64,000 bases of DNA from Caulobacter zeae (GCF_002858925.1 NZ_PJRS01000018.1:1-64000); one strand, 5' to 3'; positions 28,065 through 38,064 are shown, numbered from the stretch's first letter. Program-made: numbers and translations. Notes: generated from the sequence alone by a model not told the origin.

Positions 28065-30170
28065 TCACAGATCCAGGTCGTCGGCCGCGAAGGCCGCGTT
28101 GTCCTGGATGAACTTGAAGCGCAGTTCGGGCTTGCGGCCCATCAGGGTCTCGACCAGGTCTTCGACGGTTTCCTCGTGGCGCGGCAGGGTCACGCGCGCC
28201 AGGGTGCGGACCGCCGGGTCCATGGTGGTTTCCTTCAACTGCGAGGCCATCATTTCGCCCAGGCCCTTGAACCGGCCGATCTCGGGCTTCTTGCCCTTGA
28301 ACATGGTGGCCAGGAGCTCGTCCTTGTGGGCGTCGTCGCGCGCGTACTCGGTCTTGCCGCCGTGGCTGATGCGATAGAGCGGCGGCAGGGCCAGGTACAG
28401 GCGGCCGGCGCGGATCAGGTCCGGCATGGTCCGGTAGAAGAAGGTGATCAGCAGCGAGGCGATGTGGGCGCCGTCGACGTCGGCGTCGGTCATGATGATG
28501 ATCCGCTCGTAGCGCAGATCTTCTTCACGGTACTTGTTCCCGCCCTGGGCCCCCAGGGCCAGCATCAGGTCCGACAGTTCCTTGTTGGCCGTGAACTTCT
28601 CGCCCGAAGCCGAGGCCACGTTCAGGATCTTGCCGCGCAGGGGCAGGATCGCCTGGTTCTTGCGGTTACGCGCCTGCTTGGCCGAGCCGCCGGCCGAGTC
28701 GCCTTCGACGATGAACAGTTCGGCGCCGTCGACCGCGCCGCCGGCGCAGTCGGCCAGCTTGCCGGGCAGGCGCAGCTTGCGGGTCGCGCTGGCGCGGCTG
28801 ACTTCCTTGTCCTTGCGACGCTTGAGGCGTTCCTCGGCGCGCTCGATGACGAACTCGAGCAGCGCCTGGGCGGCCTTGGGGCTGCCGGTCAGCCAGTGGT
28901 CGAACGGGTCGCGCAGGGCGTTTTCGACGAAGCGCTGGGCCTCGGTCGTCGACAGCTTCTCCTTGGTCTGGCCCTGGAATTCGGGGTTCTTGATGAACAC
29001 CGAGATCAGCGCGCCGGCCTGGGCCACCACGTCGTCGGCGGTGATGATCGTGCCGCGCTTCTCGCCCTTGAGGTCGGCATAGGCCTTGAGGCCGCGCGTC
29101 AGGGCGGCGCGGAAGCCGCTTTCGTGCGTGCCGCCCTCGGGGGTCGGCACGGTGTTGCAGTACGACTGCATGAAGCCGTCGTGTTCGCCGAAGCCGCGCG
29201 GGGTCCAGGTGACGGCCCATTCGACCGCGCCGGCTTCGCCCTCGCGCTCGATACGGCCGGCGAAGCTGGTCGGGGTGACCGTCTCCAGGCCCTTGGTGCG
29301 TTCGGCCAGGAAGTCGGCCAGGCCGTTGGGGAAGTGGAACACCGCCTCGGCGGGCGTCTGGTCGTGGATTCGCTCCTGGGCGCAGGACCATTTGATCTGC
29401 ACGCCGCGGAACAGATAGGCCTTCGAGCGGGCCATGCGGTACAGGCGCGCCGGCTTGAAGGCGCAGCCTTCGCCGAAGATCTGGTCATCGGGCTTGAAAC
29501 GCACCATGGTGCCGCGCTTGCGGCTGGGCTGGATCTTCTCGACCGGGCCCAGCGGCTTGCCGCGGGCGAAGCTCTGGCGGTGCTCGAAGCCGTCGCGCCA
29601 GACCGTCACCTCGACCAGCTCCGACAGGGCGTTGACGACGCTGGCGCCGACGCCGTGCAGGCCGCCCGAGGTCTCGTAGGCCTTGCCGCTGAACTTACCG
29701 CCCGCGTGCAGGACGGTCATGATCACTTCCAGCGCCGACTTGCCCGGATGCTTGGGGTGCGGGTCCACGGGCATGCCGCGACCGTCGTCCTTGACCGACA
29801 GGTAGCCGTCGGCGTCGAGCTTGACCTCGATCGACTTGGCGAAGCCGGCGACGGCTTCGTCCATCGAGTTGTCGAGCACTTCGGCGAACAGGTGGTGCAG
29901 GGCGCGCTCGTCGGTGCCGCCGATGTACATGCCCGGACGCATGCGCACGGGCTCCAGGCCTTCCAGCACCTCGATCGAACTGGCGTCATAGCCGCCCGAC
30001 GAGGGAACAGCAGCCGGCGCGGCCTCGACCTTGCCCGGAGGGGGAGGAGGCGGCGGCTGAGGCTTGGGCTGCGGATGCGGTTCGCGGGCGGGCAAGGGCG
30101 GGGCGCTCGGCGGCGCCAGGGCGTCGTCGTCGAACAGCGAGAACAGCGAGTTGGGGTCTTTGGAAGACAT
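28065..30170 (-). CDS. parE: DNA topoisomerase IV subunit B
   Basis: This 701-residue ATPase subunit decatenates daughter chromosomes with ParC. GHKL-ATPase motifs are DNSMDEAVAG, DDGRGMPVDPHPKHPGKSA and GGLHGVGASVVNALS; the TOPRIM part has IVEGDSAGGSAKQARNR and IIMTDADVDGAHIASLL. The short PHPKHPGKSALEVIM segment and overall length favour ParE over GyrB. The N-terminal ~55 residues are an unusual Pro-rich linker (PAREPHPQPKPQPPPPPPPG) before the conserved GGYDASSIEVLEGLEPVRMR. The gene is complete. Confidence 0.93.
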   Translation of the reverse strand: MSSKDPNSLFSLFDDDALAPPSAPPLPAREPHPQPKPQPPPPPPPGKVEAAPAAVPSSGGYDASSIEVLEGLEPVRMRPGMYIGGTDERALHHLFAEVLDNSMDEAVAGFAKSIEVKLDADGYLSVKDDGRGMPVDPHPKHPGKSALEVIMTVLHAGGKFSGKAYETSGGLHGVGASVVNALSELVEVTVWRDGFEHRQSFARGKPLGPVEKIQPSRKRGTMVRFKPDDQIFGEGCAFKPARLYRMARSKAYLFRGVQIKWSCAQERIHDQTPAEAVFHFPNGLADFLAERTKGLETVTPTSFAGRIEREGEAGAVEWAVTWTPRGFGEHDGFMQSYCNTVPTPEGGTHESGFRAALTRGLKAYADLKGEKRGTIITADDVVAQAGALISVFIKNPEFQGQTKEKLSTTEAQRFVENALRDPFDHWLTGSPKAAQALLEFVIERAEERLKRRKDKEVSRASATRKLRLPGKLADCAGGAVDGAELFIVEGDSAGGSAKQARNRKNQAILPLRGKILNVASASGEKFTANKELSDLMLALGAQGGNKYREEDLRYERIIIMTDADVDGAHIASLLITFFYRTMPDLIRAGRLYLALPPLYRISHGGKTEYARDDAHKDELLATMFKGKKPEIGRFKGLGEMMASQLKETTMDPAVRTLARVTLPRHEETVEDLVETLMGRKPELRFKFIQDNAAFAADDLDL

Positions 30171-30385
30171 CGGATGATTTTGCGGCGATTCGGGTGTCTC
30201 GCCCCGTATGACCCGAGCTCGCCCCCAAGGAAAGCGCTGCTTGTGGATCGGGTTGCAGCTTCAGTGTGCATGCACGAATGTGACAATCTTCACGTGTATT
30301 TCCGTTGATATCGCCTGCAGTTGAGTGAATGCTCCTTTCCACCGGCCCGAGCGGCGGCCGGCCCATCGGAAGAGGAAGAAGCGTC

Positions 30386-30772
30386 ATGACGACTGCGACT
30401 GCGCAGGCGGGCACCGCCGAATTCACCACCACCGACTGCGGCGACACCAGCGGCACGGCCAACGGGCTGCTGCCGGTCGGCTCGGCCGTCTCGATCAACG
30501 GCAACACCGACCTCAGCTCGTGCATCATCGGCAACAGCGAGGGCAAGGTCTACGGCATCCGGCTGGTGTCGAACGCCGGCATCTACAGCTACCAGGTGCA
30601 GGTCGACGCCCAAGGACCGTCGGGGATCTTCTCGGGCAGCATCAACCTGGCCTTCACCGACCAGACCGGCGACACCTACAAGCTGGCCATCACCGCCAGC
30701 CGCCGCGAGCAGCACACGGTCTCCTACAACAGCGATCGCCCCTCGATCGTGAAGATCACCTGGGCGACCTGA
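30386..30772 (+). CDS. Hypothetical beta-rich protein (128 residues)
   Basis: From an ATG at 30386, with AGGAAG shortly upstream, the frame encodes MTTATAQAGTAEFTTTDCGD followed by alternating strands: LPVGSAVSINGNTDLSSCII, YGIRLVSNAGIYSYQVQVDA and INLAFTDQTGDTYKLAITAS, ending SIVKITWAT. It has two Cys and no signal peptide. It reads like a single beta-sandwich domain. I do not recognise a family. The codon usage matches the neighbours. A GC hairpin follows, and an M23 peptidase gene starts 184 bp downstream; the two might be related by function, but nothing in sequence proves it. Confidence 0.65.
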   Translation: MTTATAQAGTAEFTTTDCGDTSGTANGLLPVGSAVSINGNTDLSSCIIGNSEGKVYGIRLVSNAGIYSYQVQVDAQGPSGIFSGSINLAFTDQTGDTYKLAITASRREQHTVSYNSDRPSIVKITWAT

Positions 30773-30779
30773 CGCCTCG

Positions 30780-30806
30780 TGGGCCTTGCCTGTGCGGCGA
30801 GGCCCA
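30780..30806 (+). terminator. GC hairpin after the beta-rich protein gene
   Basis: TGGGCCT and GCC (30780-30790) pair with GGC and AGGCCCA (30796-30806) with one internal mismatch. There is no T-tract, so terminator activity is plausible but not certain. Confidence 0.5.
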
Positions 30807-30956
30807 TACGCCCTTCCTGGAGCGGGCCGGCGCGCCTAAGCTTGTCGTGCGCGGCGTCGGGGCCTGACCGGCGATCGGCGCACGGTTCCAAGCTTTTCAT
30901 CGGTATCCGGCTTTCGAGCGGCGCTCCGTAGAGACGCGCCCGAATGGGAGGGTTTG

Positions 30957-32255
30957 ATGCGTGCGATCCTTGCACCGGCGTTCTGCGTCGGCCTGCTGGC
31001 CGTGGCTGCGCCCGGTCTGGCCTGCGCTGACATCGGCTATGCAGCCGCCTGGCGGCCCGGTAGCGGCGCCCAGTGGTGGCGTTCGGGCATGAGCCTCGAA
31101 CAGTTCAAGGCCCAGGACAAAACCCACTTCGACAACGGCCTGCGCATCCATTCGCTGTCGGTGAAGGATGGTCGTTTCGCCGCCGTCTGGCGACCGGGGA
31201 CCGGGGCCCAGTGGTGGCGCTCGGGCATGACGCTGGACGAACTGAAGGCGCAGGACGGCGCCTACTTCAACCAAGGCCTTCGCCTGACGGCCCTGGAACT
31301 CGACGGCGGCCGGTTCACGGCCGTGTGGCGGCCCGGCTCGGGCGCCCAGTGGTGGCGCACCGGCATGACGGTCGACCAGATGAAGGCGCAGGTCCAGACC
31401 CATTTCGACAACGGCCTGCGCATCACCCTGCTTGAGGTCGACGGCGGGCGCTACACCGCCGTCTGGCGGCCGGGGAGCGGCGCGCAGTGGTGGCGTTCGG
31501 GCATGACCAGCGCCCAGGTCGAGACCCAGGACCAGACCTATTTCAACCAGGGCCTGCGACTGGCAGCGCTGTCGGTGGACGGCGACGCCTACGCCGCCGT
31601 CTGGCGGACGGGCAGCGGAACCCAGTGGTGGAGCCACCGCCGCTGCACGGTCGACTTCAAGACCGAGGACGCCGCCTATTTCAGCCGCGGCCTGCGCATG
31701 GAGTTCATCGAGCAGCAGGACAGCGCCGTTGGCGCCTATCGCTATCCCTGGAAGGCGGGCGACACGCGCAACGTCGGCCAGGGCAACAACAATCCCGGCG
31801 GCTCGCACAACGGCAGCCAGGCCTTCGCCTTCGACTTCTCGAAGCCGGTCGGCACGCAGATCCGGGCGGTGCGCGGCGGCACGGTCGAATGGCTGCAGGA
31901 AAGCCAGTCCACGACCTACAACCCCAACGCCCCGACCACGCCCAGCAACACGCCGTTCCCGGGCGGCAGCCTGCAGAACTGGGGCAACGCCGTGCGCATC
32001 CGCCATCCGGGCGGCTTCACCAGCTGGTACTTCCACATCCAGCAGAACGGGGTCTTGGTGAATGTCGGCGACGTCGTCCAGCGCGGCCAGCCGATCGCCA
32101 CCTCGGGCAATACGGGGCGCACCTCGGGGCCGCACCTGCACTTCCAGGTCCAGGCGGACTCGACCAACTGGGGCCAGTCGGTGGCGATCACCTTCAACGA
32201 CTGCCAGGTCCCAACGGGCGGAGACAGCGTGACGTCCAACAATGTCTGGCCCTGA
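30957..32255 (+). CDS. Secreted M23 metallopeptidase with five WWRSGM tandem repeats
   Basis: This 432-residue exported protein has a signal peptide (residues 1-23, ending GLACA). Residues ~27-245 hold five ~43-residue repeats, each with AxWRPGSGAQWWRSGM, a variable FKAQDxTxFDNGLR half and a strand; the fifth is degenerate (TQWWSHRRC). This matches the bacterial tandem repeat domain also seen in polyglycine hydrolases. The C-terminal ~180 residues are a peptidase M23 (LytM) domain: SHNGSQAFAFDF supplies zinc His and Asp, SWYFHIQ a catalytic His, and GPHLHFQV the HxH pair. It probably cuts peptidoglycan peptides or Gly-rich chains; the repeats may bind substrate. Confidence 0.9.
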   Translation: MRAILAPAFCVGLLAVAAPGLACADIGYAAAWRPGSGAQWWRSGMSLEQFKAQDKTHFDNGLRIHSLSVKDGRFAAVWRPGTGAQWWRSGMTLDELKAQDGAYFNQGLRLTALELDGGRFTAVWRPGSGAQWWRTGMTVDQMKAQVQTHFDNGLRITLLEVDGGRYTAVWRPGSGAQWWRSGMTSAQVETQDQTYFNQGLRLAALSVDGDAYAAVWRTGSGTQWWSHRRCTVDFKTEDAAYFSRGLRMEFIEQQDSAVGAYRYPWKAGDTRNVGQGNNNPGGSHNGSQAFAFDFSKPVGTQIRAVRGGTVEWLQESQSTTYNPNAPTTPSNTPFPGGSLQNWGNAVRIRHPGGFTSWYFHIQQNGVLVNVGDVVQRGQPIATSGNTGRTSGPHLHFQVQADSTNWGQSVAITFNDCQVPTGGDSVTSNNVWP

Positions 32256-32288
32256 GGGGTAGGACGGAGTGATGTTCAGGCTCCGCGC

Positions 32289-32379
32289 GTGGTCCTCGTC
32301 CTTCGACAAGCTCAGGATGAGGACCACTGGCTGGCCGCTCGAAAACCTCACCCTGAGCCTGTCGAAGGGCGAGGTTTTC
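32289..32379. repeat. REP-like palindrome pair (CTTCGACAAGCTCAGG family)
   Basis: Two adjacent hairpins are seen: 32289-32327 (arms GTGGTCCTC and GAGGACCAC around TCCTTCGACAAGCTCAGGA) and 32341-32379 (arms GAAAACCTC and GAGGTTTTC around CCCTGAGCCTGTCGAAGGG). The two cores are inverted copies of each other. This core is common between genes in alphaproteobacteria. It fills the space between convergent genes and differs from the C-run palindromes elsewhere in the window. Confidence 0.85.
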
Positions 32380-32399
32380 GTCTCGGACGCCGTTTGCCC

Positions 32400-32960
32400 T
32401 CAAGCCGCCTTGGCCGCCATGCGGGCCAGGGCGCGGCGCTCGATGCTGGCGGCGAACAGCGGCGTCTCGCGGCTGTTGTGGTCGCCGCCGTCACGCTGGC
32501 GGGCGTCGGCGGCGTCCTCGAACGGCATGCCGTGCTTGTCGATGAAGTCGAGGAATTCCTGGGTGGGGTGGGCGACCACGCTGTTGGTGTATTCGCAGGT
32601 CGCTTCGTCGATCTTCCGGGCGCTCAGGGTCCAGATAACCTGAACCCGCGTGCGGCCATTGGGCGTGAAGGCGTCCGAGGTCGAGACCATCCTGCACAGG
32701 GTCGGGGTGGCGATTTCGGCCACGTAGTGCTGGACCATCAGGGTCTGGCCGATCATCTCGACATTGATCGACATGCGCCGGCCGTCGTCGGTGAAGGTCG
32801 CTCCGGCCGAGATGTGGTCGGGCGCGCAGCAGCGCTGGTATTCGGCCTCGGGCAGGGTGAACAGCCAGTCGGCGATGTCGATCGTCTCGATCGGCGCGTT
32901 GATGGTCGCCGTATAGGCCGAGGCCGACAGTTGCTTGCCCGTGATGATGATGTCCGACAT
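32400..32960 (-). CDS. Conserved hypothetical protein (186 residues)
   Basis: The protein starts MSDIIITGKQLSASAYTATI and contains NAPIETIDIADWLFTLPEAE, YQRCCAPDHISAGATFTDDG and HYVAEIATPTLCRMVSTSDA, then VQVIWTLSARKIDEATCEYT. The alternating strands with a final helix and the phrase 'INAPxExxDIxxWLFxL' suggest an SRPBCC/START-like lipid-binding fold, but I cannot name a family. No signal peptide. The ATG at 32960 has AAAGG eight bases upstream; the ATG at 32966 is too close to it. It stands alone, divergent from nothing obvious, and ends at the REP-like palindrome. Confidence 0.65.
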   Translation of the reverse strand: MSDIIITGKQLSASAYTATINAPIETIDIADWLFTLPEAEYQRCCAPDHISAGATFTDDGRRMSINVEMIGQTLMVQHYVAEIATPTLCRMVSTSDAFTPNGRTRVQVIWTLSARKIDEATCEYTNSVVAHPTQEFLDFIDKHGMPFEDAADARQRDGGDHNSRETPLFAASIERRALARMAAKAA

Positions 32961-33135
32961 CGCCATGTCCTTTCGTCGAAAGCTTGCCCGCAGCGCCGAA
33001 TGCGGCCGCCGGGCGACGTCAGGACTTTCGGCCAGAGGCGGCCGGCGAGGTAGCCATCCATGGGTTTGCCGCGCGAAGGCATGGGGAGGCGGCGACTAGA
33101 CCTAGGTCTAGTGCGGCCTCATGGGACGGGCGGGC

Positions 33136-33795
33136 TCAGCCCTTCGCCAGTCGCGCCCGCAGCCGTTCCACGCGCTCGTAGGAGCTGTCCTCGCGACCGC
33201 CCATGATGATCTTGGTGGGACGGCCGACGGCTTCGGCCTCCTCGACCGCGCGCAGCAGCTTGCCCATGCCCCAGGTTCCCTTGGTGCAGCAGATGCAGCG
33301 GCAGGGCGGCATGCCGTTCGAGCCGGGCTGGTAGCGCCAGCCCACGACCTGCGGAGGAACCTTCACCCGCAGGATCTCCGAAGGCTGGATGCGACGGCTG
33401 AGCAGCACCTGATAGCCCTGCGGCGAGGCCGGCAGGCGCCGGCCGGCTTGGATGTCCTTGCGGTTCTTGTCCGCCTTGTCCGTCGCGAGGGCGACGACCG
33501 GATCGGCCGTCTCGACCGACATCATGATGGCCACGGCCTCGGCCGCGGTCACCGATCGCTGCGGCGAGCTGTAGTGGCCGATCTCGACGGGTTCGTCGTC
33601 CGGAACCCGGAAGTAGACGGCGAGCATCGTGCCGCTCTGGCCCCGCCGCAGTTCCCGCAGCCACTGGTGCGAGATCTGGAAATTGCGGGTCACCGGCATG
33701 GCGAAGACCCGCTTGCTCCACTTGGCCGGGGCGATGCCGACCCGGCGGATGGCGGGCAGGTTGTCGTGCGAAGTCAGGTGAACGAAGACAGGCAT
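33136..33795 (-). CDS. Hypothetical protein with ADP-ribosyltransferase-like N-terminus
   Basis: This 219-residue protein begins MPVFVHLTSHDNLPAIRRVG. The HLTSxxNLxxIxxxGI arrangement resembles the NAD-binding entry motif of DarT/KptA-type ADP-ribosyltransferases. Further on come FAMPVTRNFQISHQWLREL, VYFRVPDDEPVEIGHYSSPQ and a Cys cluster CRCICCTKGTWG. I have seen similar 'HLTxxxN...HQWLREL...GHY' hypothetical proteins in actinobacteria, but no function is established. The start is 3 bp after the GNAT gene stop on the same strand, so they form an operon. The ART link is inference from one motif, and the catalytic Glu is not identified. Confidence 0.65.
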   Translation of the reverse strand: MPVFVHLTSHDNLPAIRRVGIAPAKWSKRVFAMPVTRNFQISHQWLRELRRGQSGTMLAVYFRVPDDEPVEIGHYSSPQRSVTAAEAVAIMMSVETADPVVALATDKADKNRKDIQAGRRLPASPQGYQVLLSRRIQPSEILRVKVPPQVVGWRYQPGSNGMPPCRCICCTKGTWGMGKLLRAVEEAEAVGRPTKIIMGGREDSSYERVERLRARLAKG

Positions 33796-33798
33796 GGC

Positions 33799-34284
33799 TC
33801 AGGTCAGTTCACGCCGCATGGCGTAGTTGTGGATCGGCACGCCCCGCACCTCGAAATCGCGCCGCGCGGTCACGGTGAAGCCGTGCCGCTCGAACACCGG
33901 TCGGGCCAGCTCGCTGGCCTCTACGTAAAGGACGGCGAGGCCTTGTTCCAAGGCCTGCCGGACCACCGTCTCCAGCAGGCGGGAAGCCACGCCCTGGCCG
34001 GCGAAATCGGGATGGCAATAGAGGTGGTCGACATGGCCGTCGGCCTCAAGGTCGACATAGGCCACGGCCTGGTCGCTGGCGTCGGCCGCGACGAACGTCG
34101 TGCGGCCGTCGGCGGCGCGGTTCAGCACGTCGATCGGCTGTAGCGGGGCCGGCGCCCAGGCGGCGACCTGGGTCGCCGAGTAGGCGCGTCGGCCGAGGCC
34201 ATGAACGGCGTCGTAGTAGAGCCGCGCCATGTGGGGCGCATCGTCGGTCCGGTAGGGGCGGATGACGACGTTGGCGGCTTGCAT
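33799..34284 (-). CDS. GNAT family N-acetyltransferase
   Basis: This 161-residue protein has the GNAT fold: VIRPYRTDDAPHMARLYYDA at the start, the acetyl-CoA loop HPDFAGQGVASRLLETV (Q/RxxGxG/A motif), and YVEASELARPVFERHGFTVT, as in YafP/ElaA-like enzymes. The HLYCHPDFAGQG segment is close to that of small-molecule or peptide acetylases. It is followed 3 bp later by the ART-like gene, so an acetyltransferase and a putative ADP-ribosyltransferase could be co-expressed, a pairing reminiscent of toxin systems but not proof of one. Substrate unknown. Confidence 0.88.
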   Translation of the reverse strand: MQAANVVIRPYRTDDAPHMARLYYDAVHGLGRRAYSATQVAAWAPAPLQPIDVLNRAADGRTTFVAADASDQAVAYVDLEADGHVDHLYCHPDFAGQGVASRLLETVVRQALEQGLAVLYVEASELARPVFERHGFTVTARRDFEVRGVPIHNYAMRRELT

Positions 34285-34295
34285 GGCTTCCCTCG

Positions 34296-34333
34296 AAAAG
34301 CGACGGCCCGCTCCAGGGAGGAGCGGGGCCGTC
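34296..34333 (-). terminator. Rho-independent terminator of the amidohydrolase operon
   Basis: On the minus strand GACGGCCCCGCTC (34333-34321) pairs with GAGCGGGCCGTC (34313-34302), with one bulge, and is followed by GCTTTTCG. It lies between the second amidohydrolase and the GNAT gene. Confidence 0.8.
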
Positions 34334-34341
34334 TGGTCGTC

Positions 34342-35696
34342 CTAGCGGTAGGCCGGGGGCAGGCCGTTGTCGCCCGCCGCATAGCGGTCGCGAAGTTGGC
34401 TCTGGCGGCTGTCGGCCGGCTGCTCGACGCCGCCGATGAACACCTTGTCGGCCCAGGTGGTGGTTTCCAGCGGATCGCCGGTCCACAGCACGAGGTCGGC
34501 GGTCTTGCCGACGTCCAGCGAGCCGATCTGGTCGGCCATGCCCCAGATCCTGGCCGGGGTCAGGGTGATCGCCGCCAGGGCCGCGGGGTAGGGCAGGCCG
34601 TTGGCGACGGCCAGGCCCGCGTTCAGGCGCTCCTGGCGCAGGTTGTTGAAGTCGCGCGCGCCGTTGATGGCCACGGTCACGCCGGCCGCGTTCAAGCGGG
34701 CGGCGTTGTCGAGGCGCGAGCCCAGGGTCTCGAAGCTGTCGGGCAGGTCGGCCTGGGTGTCGACGATCACCGGCACGCCGGCCTTGGCGATCTCGCCGGC
34801 CACCAGCCAGCCTTCCTCGGCGCCTTCCAGCACGATCCTGATCTTCTCCTCGGCCGCCAGCTTGAGGGCTAGGCGGATGTCGGAGGCGCGATGGGCGCGG
34901 ATCAGCAGCGGGGTCTTGCCCTGCACGACCGGAACCAGGGCCTCGAGGTCGAGACGCGAGAGGCCATAGTCGCGCGTGGCGCCCTGTTCGAAGGCGGCGC
35001 GGTTCCTGGCGAAGGCGCGGGCGTCCTGCAGGGCCGACTTGACCAGCACGATCGAGGCGCCGCGCGAGCCGCCGGCCGCGCGGGCCCCGGCCTCGCCCAG
35101 CGACAGGGTCACGGCGGTCTTGGACTTCGAAACGATGTCGGCCTCGCCGGCCTTCAGGCGCACGAACGCCGCCTGGCCGCCGAACAGCGGGGGATCGCCG
35201 CCGCCGTCCTTGCCGGCCGTCATCTCCTCGACCACGCCGTCGTCGGCGTGCTCGTGGCTGCCGCCGCCGACGCCCGACAGCACCGGGGTGACGGCCGAGC
35301 TGGTGACGCCGCCGTCGCGGGCCAGGCCGATCATCGGCGAGGACGGGTTGACGCTGTAGGCGATGTCGAAGCCCGCCGACAGCGAGCTGCCGGTGCCGTC
35401 GTCGCGGGTCTCGCGCACGCCGCCGATCTCCGAGGCGCTGATGTTCGACGACGGCGCCACTAGGCCCGGGGTAACGACCCCGCCCTTGGCGTCGATCGCG
35501 GTCACGCCGGCCGGCACCGCGACATTGGCGCCGACGGCGGCGATCTTGCCGTTCTGGACGAGGATCGTCCCCGACGGGATCGCCGCGCTCGACACCGGCT
35601 CGATGCGGGCGTTGACGATGGCGAAGGTCTGGGCGGCGGCGGGAGCGGCGATGACCGCGGTCAGGGCCGCGCCGGCGAGAAGGATGGACCGGATCA

Positions 35697-35697
<1 letters not shown>
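34342..35697 (-). CDS. Exported amidohydrolase family protein
   Basis: This 451-residue protein has a signal peptide MIRSILLAGAALTAVIAAPA ending AAAQT. It has the imidazolonepropionase-like amidohydrolase frame: GTILVQNGKIAAVGANVAVP, IDAKGGVVTPGLVAPSS, and the C-terminal LDVGKTADLVLWTGDPLE. The usual metal-binding HxH after 'TPGLVxxH' is replaced by APSSN, so it may have lost a metal site or act with the upstream paralogue. ATG overlaps the preceding gene's TGA (TGATG), so the two are coupled and may form a heteromeric periplasmic complex. Substrate (cyclic amide or peptide-like) is unknown. Confidence 0.88.
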
Positions 35698-37160
<1,463 letters not shown>

Positions 37161-37321
37161 CAATTTTCCCCGACTCTCGAAGAGGCCGCGAGGACAGACC
37201 AATTCAGACCCCTGATCAAGCAGCACGGCGCCCCATTTTTCCCCGATCGCGGCGTTTGTCTGTCGCGCGTGCTTCGTGCGAGGATCGCGACCTGCGGTCG
37301 AATCCGCGCGGGAGGAACATC

Positions 37322-37681
37322 ATGAGCTTGCGTCCCTGGCTGGGCCTCGTGGCCGTCCTTCTGATCAGCGCGTGCGCGGGCCAGCTCGCCGGCCCCTCCA
37401 CTGGGGCTCCGCCGCCGATGTCGCGTGCGCCCGTGGCTGAGGGCGGCATGTGCGGCGGCATCGCAGGCTTCCAGTGCGGCGAGGGCCTGTCCTGCGTGAT
37501 GCCGGTCGGCGCCTGCAAGACCGTCGCCGATGCTTCGGGGATCTGCCGTCCGCGCCCGCAGGCCTGCACCATGGACTACCGCCCCGTCTGCGGCTGCGAC
37601 GGCAAGACCTACGGCAACGCCTGCAGCGCGGCGGGCCAGGGCGTCAGCGTCGCCCACGAGGGCGAGTGCAAGGCCTCCTGA
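37322..37681 (+). CDS. Kazal-type protease-inhibitor-like lipoprotein
   Basis: This 119-residue lipoprotein has the signal MSLRPWLGLVAVLLISACAG with lipobox ISAC (Cys 18). Two Cys-rich units follow: MCGGIAGFQCGEGLSCVMPV resembles an IGFBP/follistatin-like module, and CTMDYRPVCGCDGKTYGNAC plus GVSVAHEGEC is a full Kazal pattern (CxxxYxPVCGxDGxTYxNxC). Kazal domains inhibit serine proteases in animals; bacterial copies are less studied and may protect the envelope from host or own proteases. GGAGG lies before the ATG. A monooxygenase gene follows 5 bp later. Confidence 0.9.
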   Translation: MSLRPWLGLVAVLLISACAGQLAGPSTGAPPPMSRAPVAEGGMCGGIAGFQCGEGLSCVMPVGACKTVADASGICRPRPQACTMDYRPVCGCDGKTYGNACSAAGQGVSVAHEGECKAS

Positions 37682-37686
37682 CAGGA

Positions 37687-38064
37687 ATGGACCGCAGGCA
37701 GGCCATGATCGGCGGCGCGGCGGCGGCCCTTGCGCCGTCGCTCGCCGTTGCGGGAGGCAAGACGATGTACGGACTGATCGGGCAGATGAAGGCCGCCCCG
37801 GGCAAGCGAGACGACCTGGTCGCCATCCTGAAGGAGGGGACGGAGGCCATGCCCGGCTGCCTGTCCTACATCCTGGCGCTCGACCCCACCGACGCCGACG
37901 CGATCTGGATCACCGAGGTCTGGACCGACAAGGACAGCCACGCCGCGTCGCTGAAGTTGCCTTCGGTGCAGGCCGCCATCGCCAAGGCCAGGCCGATCAT
38001 CGCCGGCTTCGGCCACCGGTTCGAGACCACGCCGGTAGGCGGGGTGGGGATCGGTTCGAATTGA
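37687..38064 (+). CDS. Putative quinol monooxygenase (ABM domain) with Tat-like signal
   Basis: This 125-residue protein starts MDRRQAMIGGAAAALAPSLA, a short twin-Arg signal, then MYGLIGQMKAAPGKRDDLVA, AMPGCLSYILALDPTDADAI and WITEVWTDKDSHAASLKLPS, the antibiotic biosynthesis monooxygenase (ABM/YgiN-like) fold. These small dimers often oxidise quinols or polyketide-like aromatics without a cofactor. A Tat export signal is unusual for an ABM protein. AGGA overlaps the start closely. It lies 5 bp after the Kazal-type gene and is probably in the same operon. Confidence 0.8.
   Translation: MDRRQAMIGGAAAALAPSLAVAGGKTMYGLIGQMKAAPGKRDDLVAILKEGTEAMPGCLSYILALDPTDADAIWITEVWTDKDSHAASLKLPSVQAAIAKARPIIAGFGHRFETTPVGGVGIGSN

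Noticed and set aside
28176..30308. A long open frame opposite parE
   Set aside because: Antisense shadow of a strongly conserved gene; composition is biased and no motif is present.
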